This document shows, in pieces, positions 23,513-35,062 of a stretch of DNA of 64,000 nucleotides. Source of the stretch: Thozetella sp. PMI_491. Lineage: Eukaryota; Ascomycota; Sordariomycetes; Chaetosphaeriales; Chaetosphaeriaceae. A model generated the notes under the pieces. That model did not search any database, was not told where the DNA came from, and worked only from the letters and a program-made list of their open reading frames with translations. The stretch is taken from assembly GCA_021432635.1 (NCBI GenBank), contig MU270039.1:487247-551246 (forward strand), in the 5' to 3' direction. The first letter of the stretch is position 1, and every line of letters starts with the position of its first letter. The position numbers were made by a program, and so were the translations under genes.

Positions 23513-25430
23513 TTCTTTGCAATCGTAGATGCGAGAGGATGGCCAAGGAATATAATTAGGAGGGCCTCACATCTGACCCAGCAACAACCTGGAGGCATGC
23601 TTCTGATTCAGCCTGACGAACTAATTCAATCACAATTCTGGATGAGCTAAGATCTACCTAGTACTTACTGACCTTGTTTCCCAACCAAGGTTGACCCAAA
23701 AGAAAAGAGAAGGGCGGTGGGTTGAGAGAAGGAGTATCTGTAGTCTGGCTCCGAAAATATGACCGCTCGAGCTACATCAGCAATTAAGTGCTCCGTGTCT
23801 AAGAATATGGCCAGCGAAGATCTCCAAGCCATCTCGTGGGGTAACCTAGAGTATTGTGTATCGTATACCTGCCCGCTGAGACACCCTGTGGGGTTTCTGT
23901 CCAGCTAACCCTAACTCGACTACTTATTTGCCTTGTTTGAGTGCTTCTAAGCCCCAATATGTGAACAAAAGGAATCTTTTTATAATAGCGGATACTGTGA
24001 CATCGAAAAAGCCGCTTCCCCGAAGACCTTCGTTGAAGTTGAACGTCTGTCGCGATCCAAGTTCATCCTTCAGGTCAAAGCTGACTTCATCTCCTGCGTA
24101 CCATTCGACCTTCTCGGTGAGATGACAGGGTCTCCGCTCTAGTTGGAGAAAGCAAGCTGGAACGCTGCACTTTAGGCTGCACGGCCATTTCGAACTGAGA
24201 CTCCTTGGCTGCCTCGACGCCCGTACTGTTGAAGCTATGAAAGCCTTCTTCTCTGCTGCAGACGACTGCACCATCGCCCAGACTGTTAGGGTCGAAACGA
24301 GCGGCTTTAGCTGTTAAGACCCCACGTCGCCAACGAGGCGGCATGGGACAGCAAACGTCAAGAAACGGTCGCTGAGGGACGCTGATGCCAATCTCGAAAA
24401 CAATTGATGTAGTGCACACAGCGTTCAATAACAAGGCGAAGCAGCTCGCAGCCTGGGCGTTGACGGCCTACAGGAACGCTGCGGCTGAAGTCAACAAGGC
24501 TGAGCGAACGGTCTATATCACCGCATTGGGAGGTGAAGCAACTCTCGAGGGCCTTAGTAGGGCGCTGGCAAATCGACCGAGAGACCTGTAGCCATCTAAA
24601 TATGTTTCTAAGCGTGATTATAACAGGCCTAGAAATAGGTCCTGGAAGGGCGCGAAATAGAAACATATTATTGCCAAACCTCTTTGAATCGGAGGAAATT
24701 AATTTGCAATTATGCCTCGAGAATTTACCAGCAGTGACCTACTGAACATTCCGCCAAAAATAGTAAAAGGAAGAGAGTAGTGATGTTTTCGCTTCCAGCA
24801 GAGCCTCTAATAAATGCTACCATAGCAATGTGCGAGACATTCCTAACGATTTGCCTTCCATAGAGTTTAAATCTAAGAGAAATCAGTTGTAGTGGGCACA
24901 GAAATAATATGGAAAGGTGCCAGAGAGTAAAAGCTTACTAAACATTCTGTCAGTTCACCATATATCTAAGTTGGAGCTCCGAAAGTGAACACAGATGTTC
25001 TCAGTCGAGGATCCCGCGTATGCGAAGAGGATGTTTGGTATCAGAGAGCGGAACGATATTCCATTGGCTAGAATCTCCTCGCCCTGTAAAAGAGCTGTTC
25101 TTGATCGACGAGAGGACCCATACTTCCTACAAACAGCCAGTAAAAGCTGAGCGGTCCTTAGAGGAATCACTCCCGCAATTTCGAGCGGACCGCGTCTAGT
25201 GGGGTAGAGAAATGACGGAAATCTTTATGATTCGCTAGAGCTCCACAGTTCTTACCCGCGGTGCCGCCGAATCCCATGTTCTACCACTTCTGGGCACCAG
25301 TATAAGTAAAAGAAAGCTCTTCCGTTATTGAATGCCTATTTCATGTCTGTTTCTCAAAAATCGTGAGGACTCATTGGTGTCATCCATTATCAAGTTTGAG
25401 TCTCTTGCGCTCCGTTCAACAGCCATCACT
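23513..25430. other. no gene recognised; weak open frames
   Basis: Two frames stand out but match no family I know: minus 23924-24274 (KVEWYAGDEVSFDLKDELGS near its end) and plus 24385-24591 (KAKQLAAWALTAYRNAAAEV). Neither has convincing start or splice context, so I do not call genes. The last 200 bases lead into the P450 gene. Confidence 0.35.
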
Positions 25431-27096
25431 ATGACTTTAGTCACGTACTTGGTGATCCTGGGCGGCTTTGTAGCAGGGTTCTATGTCCTCCGACGGCGCA
25501 GTACAACTTCTTCTCTACTGTTGCCGCCGGGCCCGCCACCGCTACCGATAATCGGCAACATTCACCAGATGCCTAAATCTCACCCTTGGAGACAATATTT
25601 CTCATGGAGCAAAATATACGGGCCGATTGTCCATCTTAATTTGTCGGGTCAACCGGTCATCATCTTGTCTACCTCCCAGGTCGCCTACGACATTCTGAGT
25701 AAGCAAGGAGCTAGCTCATCAGATAGACCTCGCCTTTTTGTAATGCCCAATCTGTTAATGGATAACATTACGGAGATACCTGAAACTGACGGTCGAAATG
25801 CAGTTGGCAATGGAGTTGGCATGTAAAGGCTTGAACACCCTCCTTATGAATTATACCGAGGAGTTCAAACGTCATCAGCGACTACAGATATCGGTTCTAA
25901 ATCCCAAGATGGTAGTCTCCTACCTACCTTTTCAGGAACTGGAGTCTAAACAATTATTGCATGACCTCCTAGTCAACACGGGCGGGGCCGGGACTAGTAT
26001 CTACAAATATTTCGCGCGGACCACGGCAAGCCTCATTTATACGCTCTTCGTCGGGCATCGCATTCGAAACGCGGAAGATCCGCTGCTCGTTTCTACAATT
26101 AAACTCGACGAACAATTCTTCGAGTTTGCCAAGGTTGGATCTCACATAGTTGACCTCTTTCCCGTGCTCAACAATCTACCCGACTCTTTCGCGCCGTGGA
26201 AGCGGGCAGCCGAGGCGTTCTTCAACCAGAAGAGCACTTTTCGCCTAAACAACCTGCAACAAGGTCTCGATTCGAACGCTTGGAATATATCGAAGCACTG
26301 GAAAGAGGCTGTTGAGAGGGACCAAATCGATATATCTCGTCTCGAGATGGCGTTTGGGACCAGTACCGTGTTTGATGCCGCATTGGATACCACGAATGAT
26401 ACCTTGGTCTGGTTTGTAATAGCCTGTATTACACAAGATCAGGGTTTTGTAGCGAAAGCCCGCAAAGAGCTGGATACCGTCGTCGGCCGAGAACGTTTGC
26501 CTACCTTTGATGACAACTGCAAACTCCCGTACATCTCTGCCATCGTCGAAGAGCTATTCCGCTGGCGGCCTGTGATCCCCGTAGGCGTGCCACACGTCAC
26601 GGATAAGGAGATCACTTACGGCGGATACAGGATACCTGCGCGGTCTATCATCATCTCGAACATTTGGGCGATCGGGCGTGAGGAAGAAGTCTACGGCCTG
26701 AACACAGAGTCCTTTGTTCCCGGCCGATGGCTGAATACGGACGAGAGCACCGGTGTAAGTACGCTAAAGAATCTACGCACTCCAGTGTTCGGCTACGGGA
26801 GGCGTATCTGCCCCGGGCGTCATTTCGCCCGAAACCTCGTGTGGGTAATCGTCGCACGGCTGCTGTGGGCTTTCAACATTGAGGCCGGGCGGTCTGCAGA
26901 GACAGGCGAGCAGATTTTGGTTGACCCTATAGCGTGTACTGACGGGCTTGTGGTGGGAGCATTGCCGTTTAGGGCCTCATTCAAGCCGCGAGGCCTGTGG
27001 GCGCAAAAGCTGATCATGGAAGAATGCGATACGTATGGCCAGGATATTGAAGCCATGCTCAACCAGATTGGTAAGGAGATCAATACTAAGTCATAA
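25431..27096 (+). CDS. cytochrome P450 (CYP, O-methylsterigmatocystin oxidoreductase-like)
   Basis: Join 25431-25739, 25804-27096 (533 residues); intron GTAATG...GCAG, phase 0. An N-terminal membrane anchor (LVTYLVILGGFVAGFYVL) is followed by the proline-rich hinge LLPPGPPPLPIIGN, SDRPRLF, an I-helix segment with ALDTTNDT in place of the usual A-G-x-D/E-T-T, ExxR as EELFRW, PERF-like FVPGRWL, and the heme loop FGYGRRICPGRHFA. All key P450 elements are present, so it should be an active ER-bound monooxygenase of the fungal secondary-metabolism type; the substrate cannot be told. ATG 25332 is also in frame but adds a non-hydrophobic leader, so the one at the anchor is preferred. It is convergent with the Zn2Cys6 gene that follows. 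Confidence 0.93.
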
Positions 27097-27525
27097 GAGC
27101 CAACAAAAATGGCACTGTATAATGCAAATTCTGTCGCTACGGAATAGCTTTCTAGGTAGTTTTGGTATTGATATATTCACATACGCAAGACCTAATAAGT
27201 GACCCAGCTTTGTGGTTACAAATGACAGTGCTGGAAAATTGGCAACGGCATCACAATTATGACAGGCCGAATGCGATTGCCTCTGGTGCTGTTTAGCGTC
27301 AACCACCACCTGTACCACCTGAGCAGGTCCCAGCGTCCTGTACCAACATGGCATACAGAGCTAGACACAGCAGGAGTGAATATCGATATAATATCACTCA
27401 TACCAGAGCATAGCAACGGGTAGGACTCGTTTCTCAATCTTCCCAAGTCACTTTCCAGGATTCAATACTGATTGTATGGCTCAATCCGAACGACTCTTCG
27501 TGTCTATTACGCTCGTTATTCTATC
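27097..27525. other. convergent 3' intergenic region
   Basis: Lies between the 3' ends of the P450 and the regulator. No coding signal. Confidence 0.5.
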
Positions 27526-29744
27526 TTAGTATAGGACTGTAGAGTCCGCAGTGTTGAAAAGGAGGTCGTTAAGATCAAAGTTGACGTCTTGGAAGATATC
27601 ATCGACAAGAAAGCTAAAGGCCCCGTCCTCAACTTGTGCGTTACCGTTGCTGTCGTCATTTAAACACCGCGCCTCGATAACTCTAGCCGACAGCGTTTCG
27701 AAAGATCGGAGGCATTGTTGGACATATGTGCTTAGATGTTCATGTGCTCGAAGGGCCGACGTACAATCTTGCCAAGACTGTGCCACGGATGGATTAAATA
27801 ATTCAGTTTTAAGCATGGCTGCCAGAAAGTTGGTACCCGCGATATGTAGGAAGTAGATTCTGTACCACCATGGCAGGAGACCCATGGACTCATCCGGCTC
27901 GAGCGTCTTGACGATCAATGAAGTAAGACTTTGAGCCGCCTCTACGCACATCCCAGCACCTTCCTTTAGAAGACGATCTCCAAAGCTTGGTGGGTATGAT
28001 GATTCTGGAGTGTGGGCGGTATGTGATTTCACGGAGTAGAGGCGTGCAAGCATAGGTCTATACAGGAATATCCGAGTAATTAGGATGCTGTCTTGATATT
28101 AGCAACTGAAAAAGAGAAGCGACAGATAATTCCCTTCGATGACGCTAGAAAAGAAATAAGGGTTCATACCGACAGTGGAGCATATACCGTTCCATACGCA
28201 TTGTCCTATCCTGGATGCCGCAGAGGTTTGGTAACTTCCAATCATTGGGGAGGCTATTCTCCCATCTATTTAGGCAAGTATCGAGCTGTACGGCAACGGT
28301 CTGATAATCGTCTTGCTGGTAAAGACGAGGCAGCCCCAACCTAGCCGCAAGCCTGTTTCGGGTCTGCGTTTGTGCCAGCTGAATTTGAACATTAATTTCG
28401 TAAAACTCTAAGCCCCTTTTGAACGGTTCATCCTGGCTGAAGTCTTGTGTAAAATCGCCGTTTGTTCCCGCAAAATCGATCCAGCGCGGTGGAAAGACCA
28501 AGGAGGGAGCTGATGTCCTTCCGAGTGACCACGACACACATCTATGTCTAATTCAGCAAAATTGCGAGGTTTGATGACACTCCAAGGAGCTTACCTATCC
28601 AAACCAACACAGCTTAACCAAACTCGCCGCTTCAATCGCCTATCGTGACTAGGCTCCTCATCAGAATGTTCCGCGGACTGCTGAAAACAAATCCTTTGAG
28701 CTAGCCGCAATGCCAGCCCAGCTGTTATCCACGTCTGCTGCTGGTTTTCGGTGCAGTGGAGGTATCTGTTCATGAGCATCAAGCATTGGACTAGCTCCAG
28801 TGAGCCTGGCTTCCAAAGAACAACTTCAAGCCGAAGAAGTGCCCATGCGCGTCGGAAGTAACGGTTGCCCTCATCGTTGCGTTGGTGAAGAGGACTAGAC
28901 TCCTGCCTCTGAACAGCCATGGCGAAGACAATATTGAGTATGCAGAACCAGATGTCATTGTCGTCGGTATCTGGTGTTATAGAGCCGAGGTACGTGGCCT
29001 CATAGTCGCGTCCGAAGCGGTTTCGGTCTAAAATAGGCTCCACAGGATCCACACGTTGCCAATATATGCCCACAAGCCTATCTGCATACGCACGAGGAGG
29101 CAATTCGTACGTAGCTTCCACAGCACTATCAATAGCGCGTACAGTAATCTCCCCAAACAACGGCGCATCGACGAACGGAACAAGGTTCAGCGCAGCATTC
29201 GGCGCAAGGCCTGCTCTCACGTCTATAGTGGCTGCGAGATCACCCGCGAAGCGCCCTTGGGCGATGTAGAACGCGAGGTGATGGCCTGGGTCCAGCTCCT
29301 GCTCTTCGATTGAATGCTCCGAACTCTGGAGCGGCTCAGATGCGAATGGTGATTCAGTCGTTTTCAATAGCGAGGCTCCCTCGATACTTCGTGGATCACC
29401 GAATGAGGTCTCATTAAGAATAATACAGTCGGCTTGTTTCTTATTAGCAATTCGAGCTATTCTCTTGGTTTGCTGCTCGGCAGCGACATGATCTCGGCTG
29501 TATGTGCATGTCTTGCCTCTGACAAGACACCTGTTACACCCTGCAAACAATTTTTTTTGGATTAGACCAGCACATTGATTTCGGATTTGGAGTGCTAGGA
29601 GACAGTGATACCTGGGCTTCCGCCATCGCACTTAATTTTTCGCTGCCGACAGGGCTGACAAGCCTTTGAGATTCGAAGGCGCTGCCTGTGCAATACCTTT
29701 GAGCCTCCAAGTTGCGGTCCATCGTTATGAACGGCGTTCGCCAT
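27526..29744 (-). CDS. Zn2Cys6 fungal transcription factor, four exons
   Basis: Join on minus: 29744-29612, 29540-28595, 28541-28170, 28087-27526 (670 residues); all junctions keep frame. The zinc cluster starts near residue 32: ACQPCRQRKIKCDGGSPG then CNRCLVRGKTC, spacing C-x2-C-x6-C-x6-C-x2-C-x6-C, with intron 29541-29611 inside it. The fungal-specific regulatory domain follows (YADRLVGIYWQRVDPVEPIL; RRVWLSCVGLDR; RIFLYRPMLARLY). The start at 29744 (MANAVHNDG) is the ATG nearest the cluster. The gene is convergent with the P450 rather than sharing a promoter, so a regulatory link is only a guess. Confidence 0.92.
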
Positions 29745-30105
29745 TTCGCTGTCACCATGTACACGTTCTCGATGGCTCCAAATAAGACGTACGGATTGAG
29801 GTGCGCATATATGTTCCGTGAAAGCCGCAACAGTCGAAGTGTCGAAGTGCGTCCTTGATCAGCGCCTCTGCGGAGTGCAAAAAAAAAAAAAAAAAAAAAA
29901 GGGCAAGCTTATGTGGAGGATTGACGAGAGAATGCTTAAATCAATATCAGTAGAGGCCTAAGGCTTTAAGTAGGAACCACTTTCTTACAAAGAAAACCGC
30001 TTAAAAGGGCAGCATTTCTGTGGTCAAACAGATTCCTATAATTGCTTAGTGTAAAACCGCTAGTGTGGAATAGCTGACACAGAAAGAGCCATTTCAGTGC
30101 TAGTA
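29745..30105. other. 5' region with a long A tract
   Basis: Upstream of the regulator. It contains an uninterrupted A tract of about 22 bases at 29879-29900. No gene seen. Confidence 0.5.
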
Positions 30106-30354
30106 CAGAGGACCCTACCAAAAGTCTTTGCTCACCGCCTTGAGACCGGGGCTGTAGCTAACCCTAACCCTAGATCAAGTTAGGCCTAAAGTTTTAGCAA
30201 CAATGGCTGCTAGCAGAGCCTGTTGGCATTAAAGCTATAGTGCGTTTAGTGGCTAGGTCCCCTGTACCCATAGTGCTTGCTTTCTGCCGGCAGAAATTCG
30301 TACCCTAGCCATTCCCCAAGGCGGTGAGCATAGACTTTTTGGTAGGGTCCTCTG
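30106..30354. mobile_element. 249-bp inverted-repeat element (MITE), TA-flanked
   Basis: The ends are near-perfect inverted repeats of about 37 bases: left CAGAGGACCCTACCAAAAGT, right its reverse complement with one indel and one substitution. TA flanks both ends (30104-30105 and 30355-30356). The interior is non-coding and includes CTAACCCTAACCCTAG. It looks like a non-autonomous Tc1/mariner-like element unrelated to the 391-bp one. Confidence 0.7.
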
Positions 30355-30459
30355 TAAAGCCTTTAGCCTGAGGCAGAAACTTAGTAGACTTTCTTGAAAC
30401 TGCTTAAAAGAACGGATTTTCTATACACACATAAATTACTATTTTTAAAACACTTTTCC

Positions 30460-30542
30460 CTCTATGAGGGAACGTAGATTGTGAACAATAATGTGATGGT
30501 AGCCGTTGACAGAGTGGACACTCGGGCCTTGATTACGCGACT
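30460..30542 (-). repeat. dispersed repeat family R1, copy 3 (partial)
   Basis: The segment from CCCTCTATGAGGGAACGTAG to GGCCTTGATTACGCGACT is the reverse complement of part of the 7904 copy and closely matches 60083-60180. Only the inner part of the repeat is present. Confidence 0.5.
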
Positions 30543-30639
30543 TTCCAAGTGTTGCACGTGACAGAAGCTGACGAGCTCTGCATGTGAGGGAGGCAGCTCT
30601 AGGATAAGGCTCTGCGAGCCCCGAGTGGTTTCATCTGTC

Positions 30640-30759
30640 AGCGGTCAACTGTGATCATCACTGAGTTGTCGCTGTACTTAGAGATACTGGGTACGGTATC
30701 TACTGTGTGGGTTGATGGGTATTTTTTTCTGTGTCTTGCTAAAGATAAATTACCTGGGC

Positions 30760-30760
<1 letters not shown>
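30640..30760 (+). repeat. dispersed repeat family R2, copy 1
   Basis: Shares an order of words with 40328-40456: ATCATCACTGAGTTGTCGCT / ATCATTACTGGATTCTCACT, then ACTTAGAGATACTGGGTACG / GCTTAGAAATACTAGGTATA and GTATCTACTGT. The differences are largely C-to-T or G-to-A, as expected for decay of a common ancestor. Confidence 0.45.

Positions 30761-30799
<39 letters not shown>
30761..30799. repeat. (TA)n(TG)n microsatellite
   Basis: A TA run followed directly by a TG run, about 40 bases in total, immediately after the R2 copy. Confidence 0.85.
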
Positions 30800-31988
30800 A
30801 GCCGTGAGGCACGCTGAAGACATTTTTACCTTGCAAATATCTTAACCATCTAACTTGAGTAGCTCAGCAAATGAATGTGTTATTTATAACTAAATCTGTG
30901 TCTCTAAGAAACACTCTGGGTAGCCTGCGTGTAAGATGAGTATAATAAGCTAGCTTACTTCGTATTCTCGATGCGAACCGCATATATCAACAGGCTAACT
31001 TTCTTATAATCCACCTTCTTAAATCACAGCCCTAGAATCCGTCCGCTGACCTTGCCGAGATGTATTGCTCCTGATCTGCCATCCAAGCATCTGTGAAAGC
31101 ACGCACCTAATCGAGCTGTCGATACTCGACGTACCAGTTCTTGTCAACCGTGATATCAGTGGTGTCCTCAGAGCGGTTCTGGACACCTCGTGGTCAATCG
31201 ACACTCAAGGTGCCGATCAAAACCTACTTCCTTTCAAGATATGGGCCGCACTGAGAACGCGACAAGGGTTAGCAGGGCGTGTATTCCCATCATTGAAAGA
31301 TGATTCTCTCTTACAACTAAGCTTCATGCATCCTGTAGAGCACGTTCGCTTGGTGGCAGCTGATTGTAGTTGGCCACAGCAGCTGGAGCAGCAGAACATG
31401 CTACACCGAGGACTAGCACAAGACTGATAGGGCAGGTAAACTTCAATTTGGCAGGGATTTGTGGCTGTGGGCAGCTAGATTCTTGAAATGTCTGTGATGG
31501 GAATATCTTAGTGATGAGGAGCTCCCCAGGAGAGGATTAAGCCTCCTTCTTATACCTTTCCCTCAGATGCTTCCTCCGTCGGTTCTTGTTAAGTTCCTGC
31601 CCTGCTGCTAGCTCAAGGAGGAGCTTATGTGGCCCCCAACCACGATACCATGGGGCGTCAATTAGAGTCGGACATGAAGGTATAACCACAATAATCCTAC
31701 CCTAATTCCAAGTAAAGGCCCCCATGGTATCGGGTCTAGGCGTGGTTCGCTGTATCATAAGTTATGGTACTTGTTACGAAGCCAACCGGCCCCTAATACA
31801 GGATCCAACGCTGTAGGTACCAATCAAGTTGTAATACCCCCCCTTCCATAATGTGAGACCTTTGAATCTATTGTAGAGTTATCCTGTTAGGCGTTGAGGA
31901 GACTACCGACCTTGACACACTTTCTATTGTATATTTGAAAAAAAAAAAAAAATTAAAAAAAATTGGGAATGCCGGTGGCGTCTTAGCT
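30800..31988. other. no gene recognised
   Basis: A 120-codon frame at 31065-31427 has no family resemblance. From 31630 to 31780 there are imperfect inverted words (AACCACGATACCATGGGG and a mate reading CCCCCATGGTATCGGG...CGTGGTT) that may be another decayed TIR element. A long A tract lies near 31940. Confidence 0.4.
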
Positions 31989-32249
31989 TAGTCAGGAGCC
32001 AGTTATCATCATGACCTTTGGGTGAGTTCCAAATTTCGATATTACCACATTACAGGTGTCACTTTGCCGAACCAAGTAGAAATTTCCACAAGTGGCGGCT
32101 AGTCCCGGATGCATTCTCCCTGCCGGTGATAGGAGCGTCGTGGGGCTAGCTCTCCTTGAGGCTAGGGATGTTGTTAGAGCGGGTTCGAGCAAGCTATAGG
32201 TTTCGCCCACTGCGAGTGTAGAGCAGCTGGTAAGAGACAGATTCAACAT
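31989..32249 (-). pseudogene. LysM-like domain remnant
   Basis: On the minus strand the frame reads LAATCGNFYLVRQSDTCNVV then ISKFGT. It matches the start of a fungal LysM motif (C..FY.V..GD.C..I...FG), a chitin-binding fold of secreted effectors and chitinases. The W-N-P half of the motif is lost from the frame after FGT, where the sequence reads HPKVMM and stops. No signal peptide or second LysM can be assembled with confidence, so this is a short relic. Confidence 0.42.
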
Positions 32250-33061
32250 CTGGAAGGTATCTACAGTGATGGCCCAAGTGGCAAGAAGTGAAGAGCATGT
32301 ATCGCCATTTTGAACGACGACGAAACAGTTACATATAGGGATGATGTCCCGGTGCCTTGCCGGCGAAAGGTCAAGTCCGAGTGATCGTACTACTGGCGTG
32401 CCGCAACGCTTAAGTCCAGTAGAGTCGTAAGGGTTAAGATATAATATTTACAAGGCGCCATTCCTTCAAGAAAAAGAAAAAATGCAACGATGGGAATATA
32501 GAATGGGAAAGGAGCAGTGATAATAACGAAGATCGCAGCCAGATTGTGACTTCACCACTGATGCTTTATATATCCTACAAACAGACGGAGAATAGAAATG
32601 ACTGTAAAGAGTTCGAGTTTTCCATGTACTCATTATGTAGTCTTCTATTATAAAGTATCTAATGCAGTTCTATTTAACCAGAATAGCCCAGCTACCAATG
32701 TCAACTAACACATACGGGTTACATGCCCCATACGTAGACCCCTATGGCCTAGGATAAATCAGAGCGACTACCTCATTTCCAAAAGCACTGCTACTCACGG
32801 GACTTTCATTTTAACTATCACACGGAGCTATATCGATAATATAACATCGCTGCGTTGCGCACCTCTAAGTTTTTGTTGTGGCGTTCGGCTGTGGCTGCTG
32901 TCTGCCCTACATCTCCCGCAAACACAATGTCCGAAACCCGCAAGATCAAACCCACAGCCGCGTAATCTTGCGGCCGCCCTATGTGCACACACTTCTCAAG
33001 ATTACAGACTACACAGAGTCGACAGCACAGTCCGCTGATTCTACAGCACGAAGTATGCAAG
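32250..33061. other. no gene recognised
   Basis: Intergenic and partly AT-rich. The last 150 bases precede the regulator relic; no other gene supported. Confidence 0.4.
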
Positions 33062-35062
33062 ATGGTTGGGAAGCCAAGATCGTGTACGGCCTGCCGGCAG
33101 GCTAAGGTAGCCTGCGATGCTCGCATCAGGAGCCCAGGTGTATGCTCCAGGTGCCAAGACAAGCAGCTTTCATGTCGTTTCAGCACCAACTTCAAGAGGA
33201 TACCCACCAGAAAGTAAGCATAAGGCCCTTTCTAACTGGAACTACCGTTTCTTATGTTTGCATATTAGTATAACCCGCAGCATTACCCAAGAGCTTCACA
33301 GTAAGCGAGCCTCGGAGGAAGCAGCGCCGAGACAAGATCCACTCTGTCTCGCAGGCTCACTTTATACACAGTTTGACGAGCTCCCATTGGATAACAGGCT
33401 CCTAGCGACGATAGAAACAGAAGTTTGCGGATATTTCACGTTGGACCAAGTCTCTGTTCCATCCGAGACTATCGGGGAACTGCTTCGCTAGTAAGTTGCC
33501 ATCTGGCCAAACGCTCTCTTGCCATCTCCTAACCCCTTCAAAGCTTCGAGGACACCTATTACGTCCACGCCATCTTCCTCCAACCGATTCACTCGTTAAC
33601 ACTCCTTGCATCGGGATCCCAGCTGCTCTTCTGGACCATTATCTGATTGCGTCGGAGCACCACCCGTTACACAACGAATGGCATGCACGACTGCTATTGC
33701 CTCACCGAGGGCTGCTGTCCCTTCTGTCCGCGCGTGCTGTCCAGTTGGTCGAGGAAATGCACGCCCTGCTGCTTCTATGCCTTTGGCCATTAGTTGCCCA
33801 GCGCCCGAGGCAAGATTCGTCATGGAGCTACATCAGCATAGCGACCAATTACTGCATCCGACTCAATTTCCATAGGCCTTCCCTATCTGATGGCCACCCT
33901 GGCCGCGCCCTGATCGCCAGCGATGCTAGCCCACGGACGCGAAGCCTGACAATGCTGGCCTGCTTCAGCATTGGTACTCAGTTTGTTTTTACCACCTCGA
34001 TCCGAAGCTGTTGCTTACCTCAGTTTGCAGCATAGCTATGTTTCTTGGCTTCCCGCCACCTTTGGCGTCTCATCATCAGCTTCGGTACATCAAGGTGGCC
34101 GTAGGTCAGCTGGATGATGACCTCTTGAATCGCCAGCAAGCCAAAATTGCGACTCACGAACTTACGTGTGCCTATTCCACTTCGCTCTGGGACGTCCCGG
34201 ACCCTTTGGCGAAGCTCTCGTCGGCTCAAACCCTCGATAGCAGCCTCGAAGACACCAAGCAGAGACACCTGACCCATTGGACCTGTGAAACAGAAATCGT
34301 GTTCCAGTATGCCAAGCTCAATCTGTATTCCATGGCACTGATCCTGCCTCAAGAGGCCGCCGACTATTCACCAGACACCCAGCTATTTCTGAGCCGGTAG
34401 AGGCTACAATTCCTGGGGCTCGAGTCCGCATCGAGCGTAATCCGCCACATGAGCTATGTCAGCCTGCCACGGTACCCCGGCGACCCGAACCAGACCAAAG
34501 GGCCGATGTTTCTGCCTCGGCCATTCTTCACAGCGCTATTTTTCAGCGCCGTTTTCCTATTCCGAATGATCGTCAATAATCGTGCCATAAGTCAGAATCA
34601 CAAGCTGCCGTGGAGGGCATGGCCGAGGCTCTGGTGAATATACCGGCTTTTCCCTTATCAACGAGACGCTGCTAGAGCAGCAAGACAAGTTGAGGATCTT
34701 GTAGCGAAGGCGCGCCTAGCGTGTGAATCGGACGACCTTGCCTTCCCCGGCAACTTGGTGGTGACAGACTGCCTCGGGTCTTCTCTGCTCTGGGACACGG
34801 TCTTTCGAAGCCAGTGGAAGGAGAACGGTGCCATCGGCGGCGACGATTTGTCTATGGCCAAGACGACGTGTTCGCAGAGCTTATAGCAGACTCTCTACCT
34901 CTCGCTCCCGAGATGAAAGCGCAATTATCCCTTCTTGACAAAGAGCTGGAGCAGGGGAATAATGGCACAGCCTGGTCCGCTTGGGATGATAGCCCAGGGG
35001 ATTTTGTTAAGAGTTTGCAAATGCAGCAAGATCCAGAAAAGGGCGAAGATTTACTAAAATAA
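33062..35062 (+). pseudogene. Zn2Cys6 transcription factor relic (Leu3/PrtT-like), several breaks
   Basis: ATG at 33062 begins MVGKPRSCTACRQAKVACDA with CSRCQDKQLSC next (C-x2-C-x6-C-x9-C-x2-C-x6-C) and FKRIP, as in Leu3/PrtT-type regulators. Exons continue as ETEVCGYFTLDQVSVPSETI and, after an intron near 33490-33538, FEDTYYVHAIFLQPIHSLTL. A one-base loss near 33640 then shifts the frame (LFWTII to LIASEHHPLHNEW). TAG at 34398-34400 interrupts SR/RLQFLGLESASSV, which a CAG-to-TAG change would explain. Further shifts occur near 34610 and 34850, after which DLVAKARLACESDD and WDDSPGDFVKSLQ lie in other frames. The gene is dead, but its order is still readable. Confidence 0.75.

Noticed and set aside
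8258-29744. A secondary-metabolite gene cluster
   Set aside because: One intact P450, one hydrolase and two regulators, but no backbone synthase, and long decayed gaps separate them.
29879-29900. A tract as retroposon poly(A) tail
   Set aside because: No LINE or SINE body or target duplication is recognisable next to it.
30155-30180. CTAACCCTAACCCTAG as telomere
   Set aside because: Only two to three units inside a TIR element, with no array. Similar single words occur elsewhere in the window.
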